The position numbers were made by a program, and so were the translations under genes. This document shows, in pieces, positions 24,209 through 31,670 of a stretch of DNA of 64,000 nucleotides. The notes below the pieces were generated by a model. It saw only the letters and a program-made list of their open reading frames with translations, had not been told where the DNA came from and searched no databases. This stretch comes from Methylobacterium mesophilicum SR1.6/6. GTDB lineage: Bacteria > Pseudomonadota > Alphaproteobacteria > Rhizobiales > Beijerinckiaceae. Numbering within the stretch: position 1 is the first letter of the stretch; each line of letters opens with the position of its first letter. Location of the stretch: assembly GCF_000364445.2 (NCBI RefSeq), contig NZ_CP043538.1, forward strand, positions 2,301,612 through 2,365,611. Direction: 5' to 3'.

Positions 24209-25669
24209 TTATGCGTCTGTGAGGTTGAGCGGAAATCCGTTCTCGCGGCCCCAGACCACAGCCTCGCTGCGCTTGTGGATACCGAGCTTGCGGTAGAGCG
24301 CGGCGCCGTGATTGCGCACCGTGTTGCGCGACAGGCCGAGCTTGCGCGCGATGGCGTCGTCGTCGAGGCCGGAACAGATCAGGTTCAAGATCTGCCGCTC
24401 GCGCACCGTGAGGTTCGGCACCGAACCGTCCGCGTGCTCCCGCCCGGGACGGCGCAGATTGGCCAGCTTCTCGATGAGGCCACGGCTGAACCAGGATGTG
24501 TCAGCCATGACCGCCTCGATGGCGTCGAACAGCTCGCGCTCGGTGTGCTTGCGGGCGGTGATGTCCTGCAGCACCAGCAGGACGAAGTCGGAGTCGTTGA
24601 TGCTGACCCGCTCGGCCGAGACCAAACAGTCGAGGTTTCCGCCCCCGTCATGGCGCAGGCAGACCTCCACGCCGAAGACGTAGCCGTGCCGCTCCAGCGC
24701 CGCCTCGAATTGCAGGCGCTGCGTATCCGAGACCCACAAGCCGGCCTCCGTGAGGCTGCGCCCGACGATCCGATCCTCGCCGAGTCCGAAAATCCGGCTG
24801 AACGCCTCGTTGACGCCGGTGACGTGGAAATCCTCGGCGCGCGCCAGCACGGTCGGCACCGGCGTCATCCGGAACGCCTTCGCGAAGCGCTCCTCGCTCT
24901 GGCGCAAGGCCGTCTCTGCCTTCCGGCGCAGATCCAGGTCGGCGAAGGTGAAGAGCATGCAGGGCTCGTCGCCCATCTCGATGCGCTGTCCGGCCACGAT
25001 GACGAAGCGTGAACCGCCATCGGGGAGTTCGAGACAGGCCTCCATCTGCGGGATCGTGCCGCCCTCGTTGAGGCGCGAGACGGCGAGGTCGCGGTTCCGG
25101 GCCGCGGCCAGGACATCGACCTCGTAGACGCTGCGGCCGATGACGGCATCGCGCGTGTGTCCGGTCATCTCCAGGAAGCCGTGGTTGACCTTGACGTGGC
25201 GCAGATCGGAGAGTCGCGTGATCACCGCCGGCGCGGGGTTGGCGTTGAACGTCGCCTCGAAGCGCTCCTCGGCCTCGAACTGGTCGGTGACGTCCTTGAG
25301 GATCAGCGCCAGACAGCTCGGATTGCCCTCGCGATCCGTGGCCACGAGGCTGCGCAGGGAGTGCACGAAGTCCTGATCGGGCTTGTCGGCGCGGCGGACC
25401 TCGACCACGACGTCGTGGAACCGTTCGCCCGCCACGACGCGCTCGATCGGATAGTGGTTGGGCGTGACGTTGTTGCGGTAGCGCAGGGCGAAACGTTCCC
25501 GATAGGCGTCGACGGTCTGACCGAGTTCGTCGAGACTTTCGGCGCCGTGCATCGCGAGCGCGGCCTCGTTGGCGTAGGCGATGGTCTGGTCGGGCTCGAC
25601 CAGGATCACGCCCTCGCTCAATCCGGCGATGATCTGCCGAAGTTCATGCCTGTCGACGCCCGCCGTCAC
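24209..25669 (-). CDS. Three-PAS sensor with LuxR-type HTH (transcription regulator)
   Basis: A 486-residue protein with three PAS domains (about 10-135, 140-260 and 265-395; for example IAYANEAALAMHGAESLDEL, LRHVKVNHGFLEMTGHTRDA, VNEAFSRIFGLGEDRI). A C-terminal LuxR HTH follows (LTVRERQILNLICSGLDDDA, LGLSRNTVRNHGAALYRKLG). It should sense a cytoplasmic ligand or redox cue and bind DNA. The GTG at 25669 is chosen because AGGACGAGG lies in front of it; a GTG at 25690 has no ribosome site. A consensus EcfG promoter lies directly upstream, so the gene probably belongs to the general stress regulon with the CsbD genes beside it. Confidence 0.85.
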   Translation of the reverse strand: MTAGVDRHELRQIIAGLSEGVILVEPDQTIAYANEAALAMHGAESLDELGQTVDAYRERFALRYRNNVTPNHYPIERVVAGERFHDVVVEVRRADKPDQDFVHSLRSLVATDREGNPSCLALILKDVTDQFEAEERFEATFNANPAPAVITRLSDLRHVKVNHGFLEMTGHTRDAVIGRSVYEVDVLAAARNRDLAVSRLNEGGTIPQMEACLELPDGGSRFVIVAGQRIEMGDEPCMLFTFADLDLRRKAETALRQSEERFAKAFRMTPVPTVLARAEDFHVTGVNEAFSRIFGLGEDRIVGRSLTEAGLWVSDTQRLQFEAALERHGYVFGVEVCLRHDGGGNLDCLVSAERVSINDSDFVLLVLQDITARKHTERELFDAIEAVMADTSWFSRGLIEKLANLRRPGREHADGSVPNLTVRERQILNLICSGLDDDAIARKLGLSRNTVRNHGAALYRKLGIHKRSEAVVWGRENGFPLNLTDA

Positions 25670-25690
25670 GCCTGCCTCGTCCTTTTGCAC

Positions 25691-25712
25691 CGCTGCCGTT
25701 CATTCGGCAGCG
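25691..25712 (-). promoter_or_regulatory. Perfect hairpin in the leader of the PAS-LuxR gene
   Basis: CGCTGCCG (25691-25698) and CGGCAGCG (25705-25712) pair perfectly around a 6-base loop. It lies between the predicted transcription start and the ribosome site of the GTG at 25669, and could modulate translation or protect the short leader. Confidence 0.5.
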
Positions 25713-25719
25713 CGGCACA

Positions 25720-25744
25720 AACGGATCGTGCGCAAGCGAGTTCC
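25720..25744 (-). promoter_or_regulatory. EcfG (general stress sigma factor) promoter
   Basis: On the minus strand the sequence reads GGAAC, 16 bases, CGTT, an exact match to the alphaproteobacterial EcfG consensus. It ends about 50 bases upstream of the GTG start at 25669, a normal distance. Confidence 0.75.
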
Positions 25745-26670
25745 GTGAGAAATAGAATTTTCGTTGGTATACCTGCACCAGCGCCGCTATCGAAAACGAC
25801 CAACCACAAGTCGCTGCCCGGGCGCCGACGGGCTTCGGGCGTGTCCGGCTCCGACTTCTCAGTCGATGGGAACGGGCTACCCATGCGGTTCTCTGGGCGA
25901 GCCGAAGCTGCCCGGCGCGGTCACTGGGCGAGCGCACGCGGGGGACGCCAACGCACCAACGTCAACACTACTCAGAAGTAGTGTTGGACTGTGCCCTATG
26001 CACCCAAGGATTTGATGTCGGATCGCTGCATGCCGGTCTGCAGGATCGGCTGCTGAGCACGGCGAAGCACAGATGCGTTTCGCGGGAAGCCACGCCATTG
26101 GGATGTGCAGACAGGGCGCCGCTTGCCGTGCGCTCTCGCCTGGTGTGCTGGTCGACGTCGCCGGTCCGGAAATACGGGATCAGCCACTGCTTTGCCCCTC
26201 CCCTCGCGGGTAGTGCCCAGCTGCCGTTCGGAAGCTGATGGAGGCGAATTATCAACGCGTTGGCTGTGCCAAGAACCTGCACCGGTCGCGACGGACCCGT
26301 GGCTGAGGAGGCTTTGGGACCCCTAAGGTCCGGGCGATCAGTCAGCTTTTTGCCTCTGAGGTCGCACCGGTCCAACGTCCCCTACCCTCTCGCGGTCGGA
26401 TCTCCATGGCTATCCACTCCACCGCCTCCAGGCCGCGCACGGCCGTCTTGAACACGTACCGTGTGGTTCCTGACGGCAGGCGGGCGCGAGCTCCTGGCCG
26501 AGATCGGGTCGAACGGGGGTCGGTCGGGCTGAGCAGAAGCCGAAATCGTGTTCCGAGATCAGTGTTGCCGGATAACCGCACGAGAGGGCTGAACAGCGAG
26601 GACTGCTTAGGGCCTCTGTACGCCCGCCGGTTGTAGGAGCAAAAACGACCACGGTTGCGGAAGGAAGCCG
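25745..26670. other. About 0.9 kb without a supported gene
   Basis: Several open frames exist on both strands but none has a ribosome site together with a recognisable product. Codon use is irregular and frames interrupt each other, as in decayed DNA. The segment forms the left edge of the gene-poor island. Confidence 0.5.
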
Positions 26671-26955
26671 ATGGCGTCTCGGCGCAAGATTGCGGGTTGG
26701 TCGACGTGCAGCTTGGTCCTGCTCGCGACGTGCTGCGCAACCCTCGGGAACGAGATGCCCACGGCACCCGCGAACCCGCCGGCGTCCGAGGCGCATATGG
26801 CCCAGGCTCCAGTCGAGCACACGGGCTCCGTGACGCTTAAAGCACTGAGCGTGAAGCCGCTCGGCGTCGATCTGCCGTGGGATCCGCGCGTCTGCATCGG
26901 CTGCGACCGCAACAACGGTCCTTCGTCATTTCGCGATCATCGGCGCCATCGCTGA
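26671..26955 (+). CDS. Small exported protein or lipoprotein (94 aa), unknown
   Basis: The ATG has GGAAGGA eight bases upstream. The protein starts with a typical export signal (MASRRKIAGWSTCSLVLLAT followed by CC). A lipobox would be imperfect because Thr precedes the Cys. The mature part is Pro/Ala-rich, then LKALSVKPLGVDLPW and a CIGCDRN Cys pair near the end, which could bind metal or form a disulfide. I do not recognise a family. It stands alone upstream of ssrA. Confidence 0.55.
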   Translation: MASRRKIAGWSTCSLVLLATCCATLGNEMPTAPANPPASEAHMAQAPVEHTGSVTLKALSVKPLGVDLPWDPRVCIGCDRNNGPSSFRDHRRHR

Positions 26956-27149
26956 AGAGCATTGGCCGGGCACGCGCGAAGGCCGGACCCGGCTTCGTTC
27001 CAAGGAGACGCGCTTCCTGAAAGCGAAGCTTACCCGTGTCGAGCGGCGTTGCGCTGGGTGCCCGCGGAGGAAGCTCGGCTTCTCGATCACCCCCCGGGGC
27101 GCAGCCCCGCATGTAACCGGTGGACCAGAGCGTCGCTTTCGGGGTAAGG

Positions 27150-27541
27150 TGGCCACGAGGTTGATGACCGGTTCATAATAACGCTTCAGGACCCGGGGGC
27201 GGTACCCGGCGCCTCCACCAGAAGCATCCTGCCCCGGATACCGCACGGGGACGAGGGCGAGCGTCCGGCGTTGCGGACAGCCCGCTGCCAGGGTGCTTCT
27301 GCTGGGGGCGAAACAGGTTCGACTGGGCGGTAAAGGGATCGCGAGTTCTGTCCTGCTCCGGCAGGGTAAGATGCGGCTTTCGGTAAGGACTCGACCGGTT
27401 CGGCGCGGGCAACCCCCGTTCCGAGCACCTGACCAAAACTCTAAATGCCAACGACAACGTCGGCATGGAGATGCGCCTCGCGGCGTAATCTTCCGGGGCG
27501 TGGGCACGCCTAGCAACAGAACCCGAGGCTTCGGCCTCGGG
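27150..27541 (+). ncRNA. ssrA: tmRNA, circularly permuted two-piece form (ssrA)
   Basis: tmRNA rescues stalled ribosomes. In alphaproteobacteria its gene is permuted, so the acceptor piece comes first. The acceptor piece (left end approximate) ends with a T-arm CCGGG-GGCGGTA-CCCGG, acceptor strand CGCCTCC (27210-27216), A and CCA (27218-27220). A spacer at 27221-27303 is probably removed. The coding piece starts at 27304 with GGGGGCG, which pairs with CGCCTCC and includes the G3-U70 wobble that marks alanine identity; GAAACAGGTTCGACTGG follows, as in tmRNA 5' ends. The tag frame at 27447-27488 encodes ANDNVGMEMRLAA then TAA, giving AANDNVGMEMRLAA on tagged proteins. A hairpin CCCGAGGC-TTCG-GCCTCGGG (27522-27541) closes the gene. 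Confidence 0.9.
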
Positions 27542-27582
27542 GCCCGCCTATCGGCACACGCGGCCGAGCCTGCGGGTGATGG

Positions 27583-27951
27583 TCAGCGTCCCCGAGCCGC
27601 GAAGGCCCACACCGGCACGTCGGCGTCTGGCGCGCGGTAGCGTGATAGCCGGCCATCTGGCCGAAGCCGATTCGATCGGCGGTAACCGTCTCGGCCGCGC
27701 CGGGTCCCAGGATCAACACGCCGTCGGAATCGCCGCGCAGTGCCCCGCTCGACGGGTGCACGCCGAACAGCTCGGGCGCGGTCCAGCCGAGTCGGTGCGC
27801 CTCAGCGCCATTGCCGTTCGATGAAGGTCAGGGCGTTCGTCCGGATCGCCGCCCATTCGGCCGGCGCGTGATACCGGCACGGCAGGGCGTGCTCGGACAG
27901 GCGCTCGATTGGATCGCGCCCCCAGGCGACGGCCGGCGGGGGGTCTGACAT
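27583..27951 (-). pseudogene. Frameshifted prophage-type small protein gene
   Basis: From an ATG at 27951 the frame reads MSDPPPAVAWGRDPIERLSE and then HAPAEWAAIRTNALTFIER before a stop. Shifting frame once gives HRLGWTAPELFGVHP, and a second shift gives YRAPDADVPVWAFAARGR with a stop at 27583. The three pieces in order match a small protein I associate with alphaproteobacterial prophages and plasmids (LGWT..ELFGVHP in the middle, VPVWA near the end). Two shifts in about 370 bases indicate decay. The second copy of the 84-bp repeat lies just upstream. Confidence 0.55.
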
Positions 27952-28370
27952 GGCCGGCGGGGTGCGGCCGATTGGTTGCGGAAACGCACATCAGCCGCTC
28001 GGCCCCGCCCCGATCTGTTCACGGGGCGGGGGAGCGTCCGATCTCACCAGCGTGTGAGCCGAGCCGATACGCAACGCGGCTCAGAGACAGGATGACCGCG
28101 GCGGGTTAGCGGCCGGTGGCGGCGTCCCGGCGGTGATCGTCCCGGGTCGGGACCGGTCACGACAAAGCCCGTCGCGGCGAGCGTGCGCTCTTGGATGCGA
28201 TTGCGACGGCGGACCCGCACCAGGACCGACCCTGTTCTTGGCCGGCGTTGCTCTGTCGAAGAGCGGGCGTTCCATACCGCCGCATGGGCCGACTTGCGCG
28301 GCGTGTTCGCGGATCATCAATCCTGTTCATTCTGCATGCTATCTTCCGCTTTTGTACCGGAGGAAGCTCG
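27952..28370. other. Intergenic region holding repeat copy 2 and the promoter of the next gene
   Basis: Apart from the repeat at 27995-28078 I see no gene. An AT-richer stretch (28315-28365) directly upstream of the start at 28371 probably contains that gene's promoter. Confidence 0.5.
27995..28078 (-). repeat. 84-bp repeat, copy 2 (inverted relative to 7833-7916)
   Basis: Near-identical to 7833-7916 on the opposite strand, including the same perfect CCCCGCCCC/GGGGCGGGG hairpin. It lies upstream of the frameshifted prophage-type gene, outside the intact prophage, which links the decayed island with the prophage lineage. Confidence 0.85.
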
Positions 28371-28625
28371 ATGATCCGATCCGCCCTCGTGATGGCGCTC
28401 CTAGTCACCCCGGCTGTCGCCGCTCCCGCGCACCGGCAGCCCACACCTGCGACTGTCGATCAGTCGAAAGCCGATCCAGCCCGTCCCGCCAGCACGGAGT
28501 CCCAGGAAGAAGGATCTCCGGCCGAGCGAGCCCGGATCCGGGACCGGAAAGCGTTCATGCAGCGCCAAGGCGCTTCGGAGGCTAGGATGAAGAAGACGAT
28601 CGGCGGGATTTGCAGCGGCTGCTGA
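28371..28625 (+). CDS. Small exported protein (84 aa), unknown
   Basis: The ATG has a strong GGAGGAAG ribosome site. The protein has a signal peptide (MIRSALVMALLVTPAVAAPA). The mature part is about 65 residues, polar and charged, rich in Glu/Arg/Ala, and ends in a Cys pair (GGICSGC). It is likely secreted or periplasmic. No family is recognised. It stands alone in the gene-poor island. Confidence 0.6.
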   Translation: MIRSALVMALLVTPAVAAPAHRQPTPATVDQSKADPARPASTESQEEGSPAERARIRDRKAFMQRQGASEARMKKTIGGICSGC

Positions 28626-28779
28626 AGACATTGCCGAAGCCATGGCCCGCGATCAGCGGCGCTTCTACTGGAAGGACCCGACTACACCGCGCCTGCCGCT
28701 GCCGCCCGTCACGTCGCGCGCCGTCACGCGGGTCCCTGCTTGTCCGGCCGCGTGGGCGACAGCAGTCTCGATGATCCCG

Positions 28780-29100
28780 TCAACGCTTCGGGCAGGGCCA
28801 AGCATTGCTGAAGGAGTTCGTCACAACAGTCCCGGCAGAGTGCTGCCAAGTATTTTGGTTGAGAGCGACGAACTTGCAGGCGACGTCTGCCATCTGCTGC
28901 ATGTTCACAGTTGTCGGAATGCAGAAATTATTTTGTTTTGCCAGCGCCGCGCCCTGGGCCAAACCTGCCGCGTAGTAGGCGACGTATAGGCTGAGGTCAG
29001 GAGACGCGCACATCTCGTGCAGCCTCTCGCCATCCAAATTTTTGGCGTCGACTGGGGTCGTGAGGAGAGCGAGAGCGAGAACGGCGGCCAGGGGCTTCAT
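28780..29100 (-). CDS. Exported Rap1a/Tai-like protein (106 aa)
   Basis: The ATG at 29100 gives a clean signal peptide (MKPLAAVLALALLTTPVDA); the ATG at 29124 only adds residues before it. The mature part has LHEMC, YVAYYAAGLAQG, NNFCIP, VACKFV and a terminal AGTVVTNSFSNAWPC. Four Cys residues and the VVTN-AF-AWPC ending match the Rap1a/Tai-type periplasmic immunity domain. Characterised members neutralise type VI amidase effectors. No effector or secretion gene is nearby, so this is an orphan immunity-type or simply Rap1a-like protein. Confidence 0.65.
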   Translation of the reverse strand: MKPLAAVLALALLTTPVDAKNLDGERLHEMCASPDLSLYVAYYAAGLAQGAALAKQNNFCIPTTVNMQQMADVACKFVALNQNTWQHSAGTVVTNSFSNAWPCPKR

Positions 29101-29195
29101 AGCTCTGCTGTAGCACGCCCCCATCTGCGGGGCAGCCGATGGCGTGCGACGCGCAACTGTTGCGGTAACTGTTCCGTGACCGGCGCGCCCGAAAA

Positions 29196-29225
29196 AGCCC
29201 GCCGCGGCGGACCGGGCGGGCTTTC
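29196..29225. terminator. Strong bidirectional hairpin
   Basis: AAAGCCCGCC and GGCGGGCTTT pair perfectly on the two sides of a GC-rich loop, with A- and T-runs at the ends. It could terminate transcription from either side. Confidence 0.65.
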
Positions 29226-29293
29226 CCAGATCGGTGCCCTGAGGGGGGATTGGGCGCCAGATCCAATGCAGAATTACCGCGACCGAGGACTAC

Positions 29294-29326
29294 AAAAAAG
29301 CCCCGCGCAGCTGCGCCGGCGGGGCT
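29294..29326 (-). terminator. Intrinsic terminator on the minus strand
   Basis: On the minus strand AGCCCCGC and GCGGGGCT form an 8-bp stem (29299-29306 with 29319-29326), followed by TTTTTT. It would end a minus-strand transcript coming from the region to its right. Confidence 0.75.
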
Positions 29327-29448
29327 AAGATGTGCGTCCAAAATTCGAAGGCGCGCCGCGGCGGCTTAAGCCGGCCGGCACCGGAAACGAAAGGCGCTCC
29401 GGCCGAAGCCGCGGCGCCGAGGTGGTGCGGCGTACGAGAGAGCCGGCC

Positions 29449-29650
29449 TTACCTGCGCGGTCCCATCTCCCCGCAGCGAGCCGGCGCTGCTGGCGTCCGC
29501 TGGGCCTGCCGTTCGGTGCAATCGGCGACGCAGCCAGGAGGATCGCGGCGCTTGATCGGGACGGTGCTCGCGCGCGGGACGCCGCATCGCAGGGCGCCGC
29601 GACGAGCGCCAACGCACACAGCCCGTCCAGCCTTCGGAGCGTCGCCGCCG
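29449..29650 (-). pseudogene. Possible frameshifted small exported protein
   Basis: On the minus strand one frame gives a signal-like LCALALVAAPCDAASRA. The adjacent frame continues as STVPIKRRDPPGCVADCTER and ends at a stop at 29449. Joined, they look like a small secreted Cys-containing protein broken by one shift. The terminator at 29294-29326 lies downstream in the right orientation. This is a weak call that depends on the assumed shift. Confidence 0.3.
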
Positions 29651-29757
29651 CGTCCCCCGTTTGCGTGTGTGTAGCGACACGTCCGCGCGCCCTAAAAGCA
29701 GATCTGATCCGGCTCGTAACTTGCGCAGAACTGGTCTGCGGGTCGGAGGCGGGCACG

Positions 29758-29934
29758 ATGATTGGTCAGATTGAGACGATGCCGATCCAGCAGCGGGACA
29801 CCCGTCCCGGCCGAGATCATCTGGTGATCTCATGCTTGGCCATCGGCGGCCTCGCGACGATAGGCTGGATCGGGTTCATGCTGTGGGTCACTTGGCAGAT
29901 CGCGATAGCGATCGCGGGCATGGCAGCGGCGTAA
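29758..29934 (+). CDS. Small membrane protein (58 aa)
   Basis: The ATG has GGAGG eight bases upstream. A polar N-terminus of about 25 residues is followed by one long membrane segment (ISCLAIGGLATIGWIGFMLW, then VTWQIAIAIAG). The stop overlaps the next start (TAATG), so the two small membrane genes are coupled. No family is recognised. Confidence 0.55.
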   Translation: MIGQIETMPIQQRDTRPGRDHLVISCLAIGGLATIGWIGFMLWVTWQIAIAIAGMAAA

Positions 29935-30164
29935 TGGGTGCCTCAGCCCTCTCCAGCGCGCTCTTCGCCGCCTACGCCGTCGCGATTATGGCCGGCTTGG
30001 CCCTCGCGCTCCTCGCCAACCAGCGGACGAGGGCCATGCGCACGGTGACGGTCCCCCTACGCGTGGCGACTCTCCGTAGCCGCGGCTCAGTCCTCACCCG
30101 GGCTCACATGCTCACGGACACAGCATCGGGAGCCGCAGCATCGACGCGCCGCGCTAAGGGTTGA
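29934..30164 (+). CDS. Small membrane protein (76 aa)
   Basis: The ATG overlaps the previous stop. One membrane segment near residues 5-28 (LSSALFAAYAVAIMAGLALA) is followed by a basic tail. Its end overlaps the convergent gene at 30154 by 11 bases. No family is recognised; coupling with the upstream gene is the main support. Confidence 0.5.
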   Translation: MGASALSSALFAAYAVAIMAGLALALLANQRTRAMRTVTVPLRVATLRSRGSVLTRAHMLTDTASGAAASTRRAKG

Positions 30165-30432
30165 GCCCCGCATCGAGCTTTCGCACCGCGCGGACCGGGC
30201 TTTCGCGCTCGGCCTGCGACCGCGCCTCGATCCGGTGGGACATCCGGCCGACGCCCATCATGGATCGCAGCTTCGCGGTGACGCCGATCGTCACCAGCAG
30301 CCCGATCACCAGCGCGAAGACAGTCAGCGTATGCCGGATCGCGTCATCGTACTGGCGCCCGGCATGGATGATCAGCCATCCCACGCCGACGAACGCAGCA
30401 GCCGAGATCAACGGGACCATCGGATCAGACAT
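30154..30432 (-). CDS. Small membrane protein with two helices (92 aa)
   Basis: The ATG at 30432 gives two hydrophobic segments (ISAAAFVGVGWLIIHAG and HTLTVFALVIGLLVTIGVTA) separated by a polar R-Q-Y-D-D-A-I loop, then a charged tail. The upstream extension to 30630 is polar, without a ribosome site, and overlaps the next gene. It resembles the gene at 30527 in layout: helix, an R...DAI loop, helix. Confidence 0.45.
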   Translation of the reverse strand: MSDPMVPLISAAAFVGVGWLIIHAGRQYDDAIRHTLTVFALVIGLLVTIGVTAKLRSMMGVGRMSHRIEARSQAERESPVRAVRKLDAGLNP

Positions 30433-30526
30433 CGCATCATCAACGGCATGAGCGCCGATCGACTTCAGCGGCCGCTCGCCGCGCTCGTCCCGGAGAGCGG
30501 CGATGCGGGCCGACGCAATAACGATC

Positions 30527-30784
30527 CTAATCGATGCTGCCGCGTGCGAAGACCAGCGGCGGTTGATCAGTGCTCTTCTGAAAGCCGCGGATTTCTTGTG
30601 GACTTTTCGGCGGGATCTGTGCGAGCCCACCCAGGAGGATCAAAGAGGCGCAGATACATAAGACCGTCCAAAGAACTTGACTGATCGCATCCGCGTGCTT
30701 GCGATTGGCGTTCACGACAGCATAGCCGCCAAGCGTGAAGACTGCGGCCGCGCAGGCTGGGCCGATGAGATCATTCAGGCTCAT
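30527..30784 (-). CDS. Small membrane protein with two helices (85 aa), paralogue-like of 30154-30432
   Basis: GAGGA precedes the ATG. Two hydrophobic segments (IGPACAAAVFTLGGYAVV and QVLWTVLCICASLILLGG) flank an RKHADAI loop, the same arrangement as the gene downstream, which suggests an old tandem duplication. No function is recognised. Confidence 0.55.
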   Translation of the reverse strand: MSLNDLIGPACAAAVFTLGGYAVVNANRKHADAISQVLWTVLCICASLILLGGLAQIPPKSPQEIRGFQKSTDQPPLVFARGSID

Positions 30785-31356
30785 GACTCGATCCTCGCTG
30801 AGAATCCGATGCTCTCAACGGCCCGAAGCCGCGTCTTTGACCGGCGTCAAATCTCACGCCGCTCCGCCACGGGCCGTGCCCCCAGCTCCCTCACCACAGA
30901 ACCAGCGCCGGACACGACGGTAGGAGCATGCCCGCCTTGATTCTGGGCGGATCGAAGCGGCTCGACTTGTTCGCGCGGACCGCAACGCGCTTGGCCTACG
31001 ACGACGCCGTCGAGACGACCCTGATGTCGCTTGCCGAAAATGGCCCAGCGCAAGAGCACCGGGCCATGGCCTCGTCCGGCGGCGAGGAGCCGGCCGTGAC
31101 GCCGACGCTGACCGACCATCTGATCGTCGCCGGCCGGCTCGCGCTGCCGATGTCGCGATCGTCCCCTTTGCCGACACCCGTCGGGAGCTGGCTCCGCTCG
31201 CGATCGCCGCGGCCGACGTCAGGGCACGGCTCGCCCACGTCCCATGGATCCGGCCGCAGAAGCCGACCGGCGACGAACAGGCAGCGGACGGACCGCTCGA
31301 TGCGGTGATCTCGAGCGGTCCCCTCCAGCCTCTCCGTATCGGAGCCGAGGAGCGCC
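30785..31356. other. About 0.57 kb without a supported gene
   Basis: Frames on the plus strand from 30928 change apparent codon quality near 31110-31140, as if one gene were broken by a shift, but no family can be recognised on either side. I list it as decayed sequence. Confidence 0.4.
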
Positions 31357-31641
31357 ATGGCCGACTCGAACCATCAAGCGTGGGAAAGGGCGCGCAGCGA
31401 AGCACGACCGGCGCGTGCTCACCTTCTTCGCCAAGACGGAGGGGGCGCGGACGGTTGGGCAGACGCTCCGCTTGACCTGGCGTGTGCTCGACACGCCTGT
31501 GGCCGTCGTCGGCGGCCTCATGCGGCCGACGGCGGAGCGAGCCTTCCGCGGCGATGCCCGGACGACCCGATGCGTGACCGCTGCGCCATCGTCGCCGAAA
31601 CCGGGCAAGCCGCCCTCGCAAACGGAAGCGTCCGCGTCTGA
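31357..31641 (+). CDS. Doubtful small gene (94 aa), perhaps frameshifted
   Basis: The ATG has a strong GAGGAG ribosome site and starts MADSNHQAWERARSEARPAR. After about 15 residues the product becomes Arg/Ala/Cys-rich and unconvincing. The neighbouring frame over 31385-31640 looks more protein-like (RRVLTFFAKTEGARTVGQTL, LDTPVAVVGGLMRPTAE). A real gene that has lost or gained a base early is the simplest reading. Confidence 0.35.
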   Translation: MADSNHQAWERARSEARPARAHLLRQDGGGADGWADAPLDLACARHACGRRRRPHAADGGASLPRRCPDDPMRDRCAIVAETGQAALANGSVRV

Positions 31642-31670
31642 CCGACCAGACCGGTGGTTCTGTGGTGACG

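Noticed and set aside
27173..27516. Several open frames on both strands inside the tmRNA gene
   Set aside because: They fall within the acceptor and coding pieces of ssrA, whose structure explains the sequence better.
7833..28078. The idea that the 84-bp inverted copies are terminal repeats of a 20-kb transposon
   Set aside because: There is no transposase between them, the segment contains an attachment boundary and ordinary chromosomal operons, and no target duplication is seen.
29332..29757. The long N-terminal extension of the small membrane gene at 29758
   Set aside because: The extension is Arg/Ala-rich without a ribosome site, whereas the ATG at 29758 has GGAGG at the right distance and directly precedes the membrane protein.
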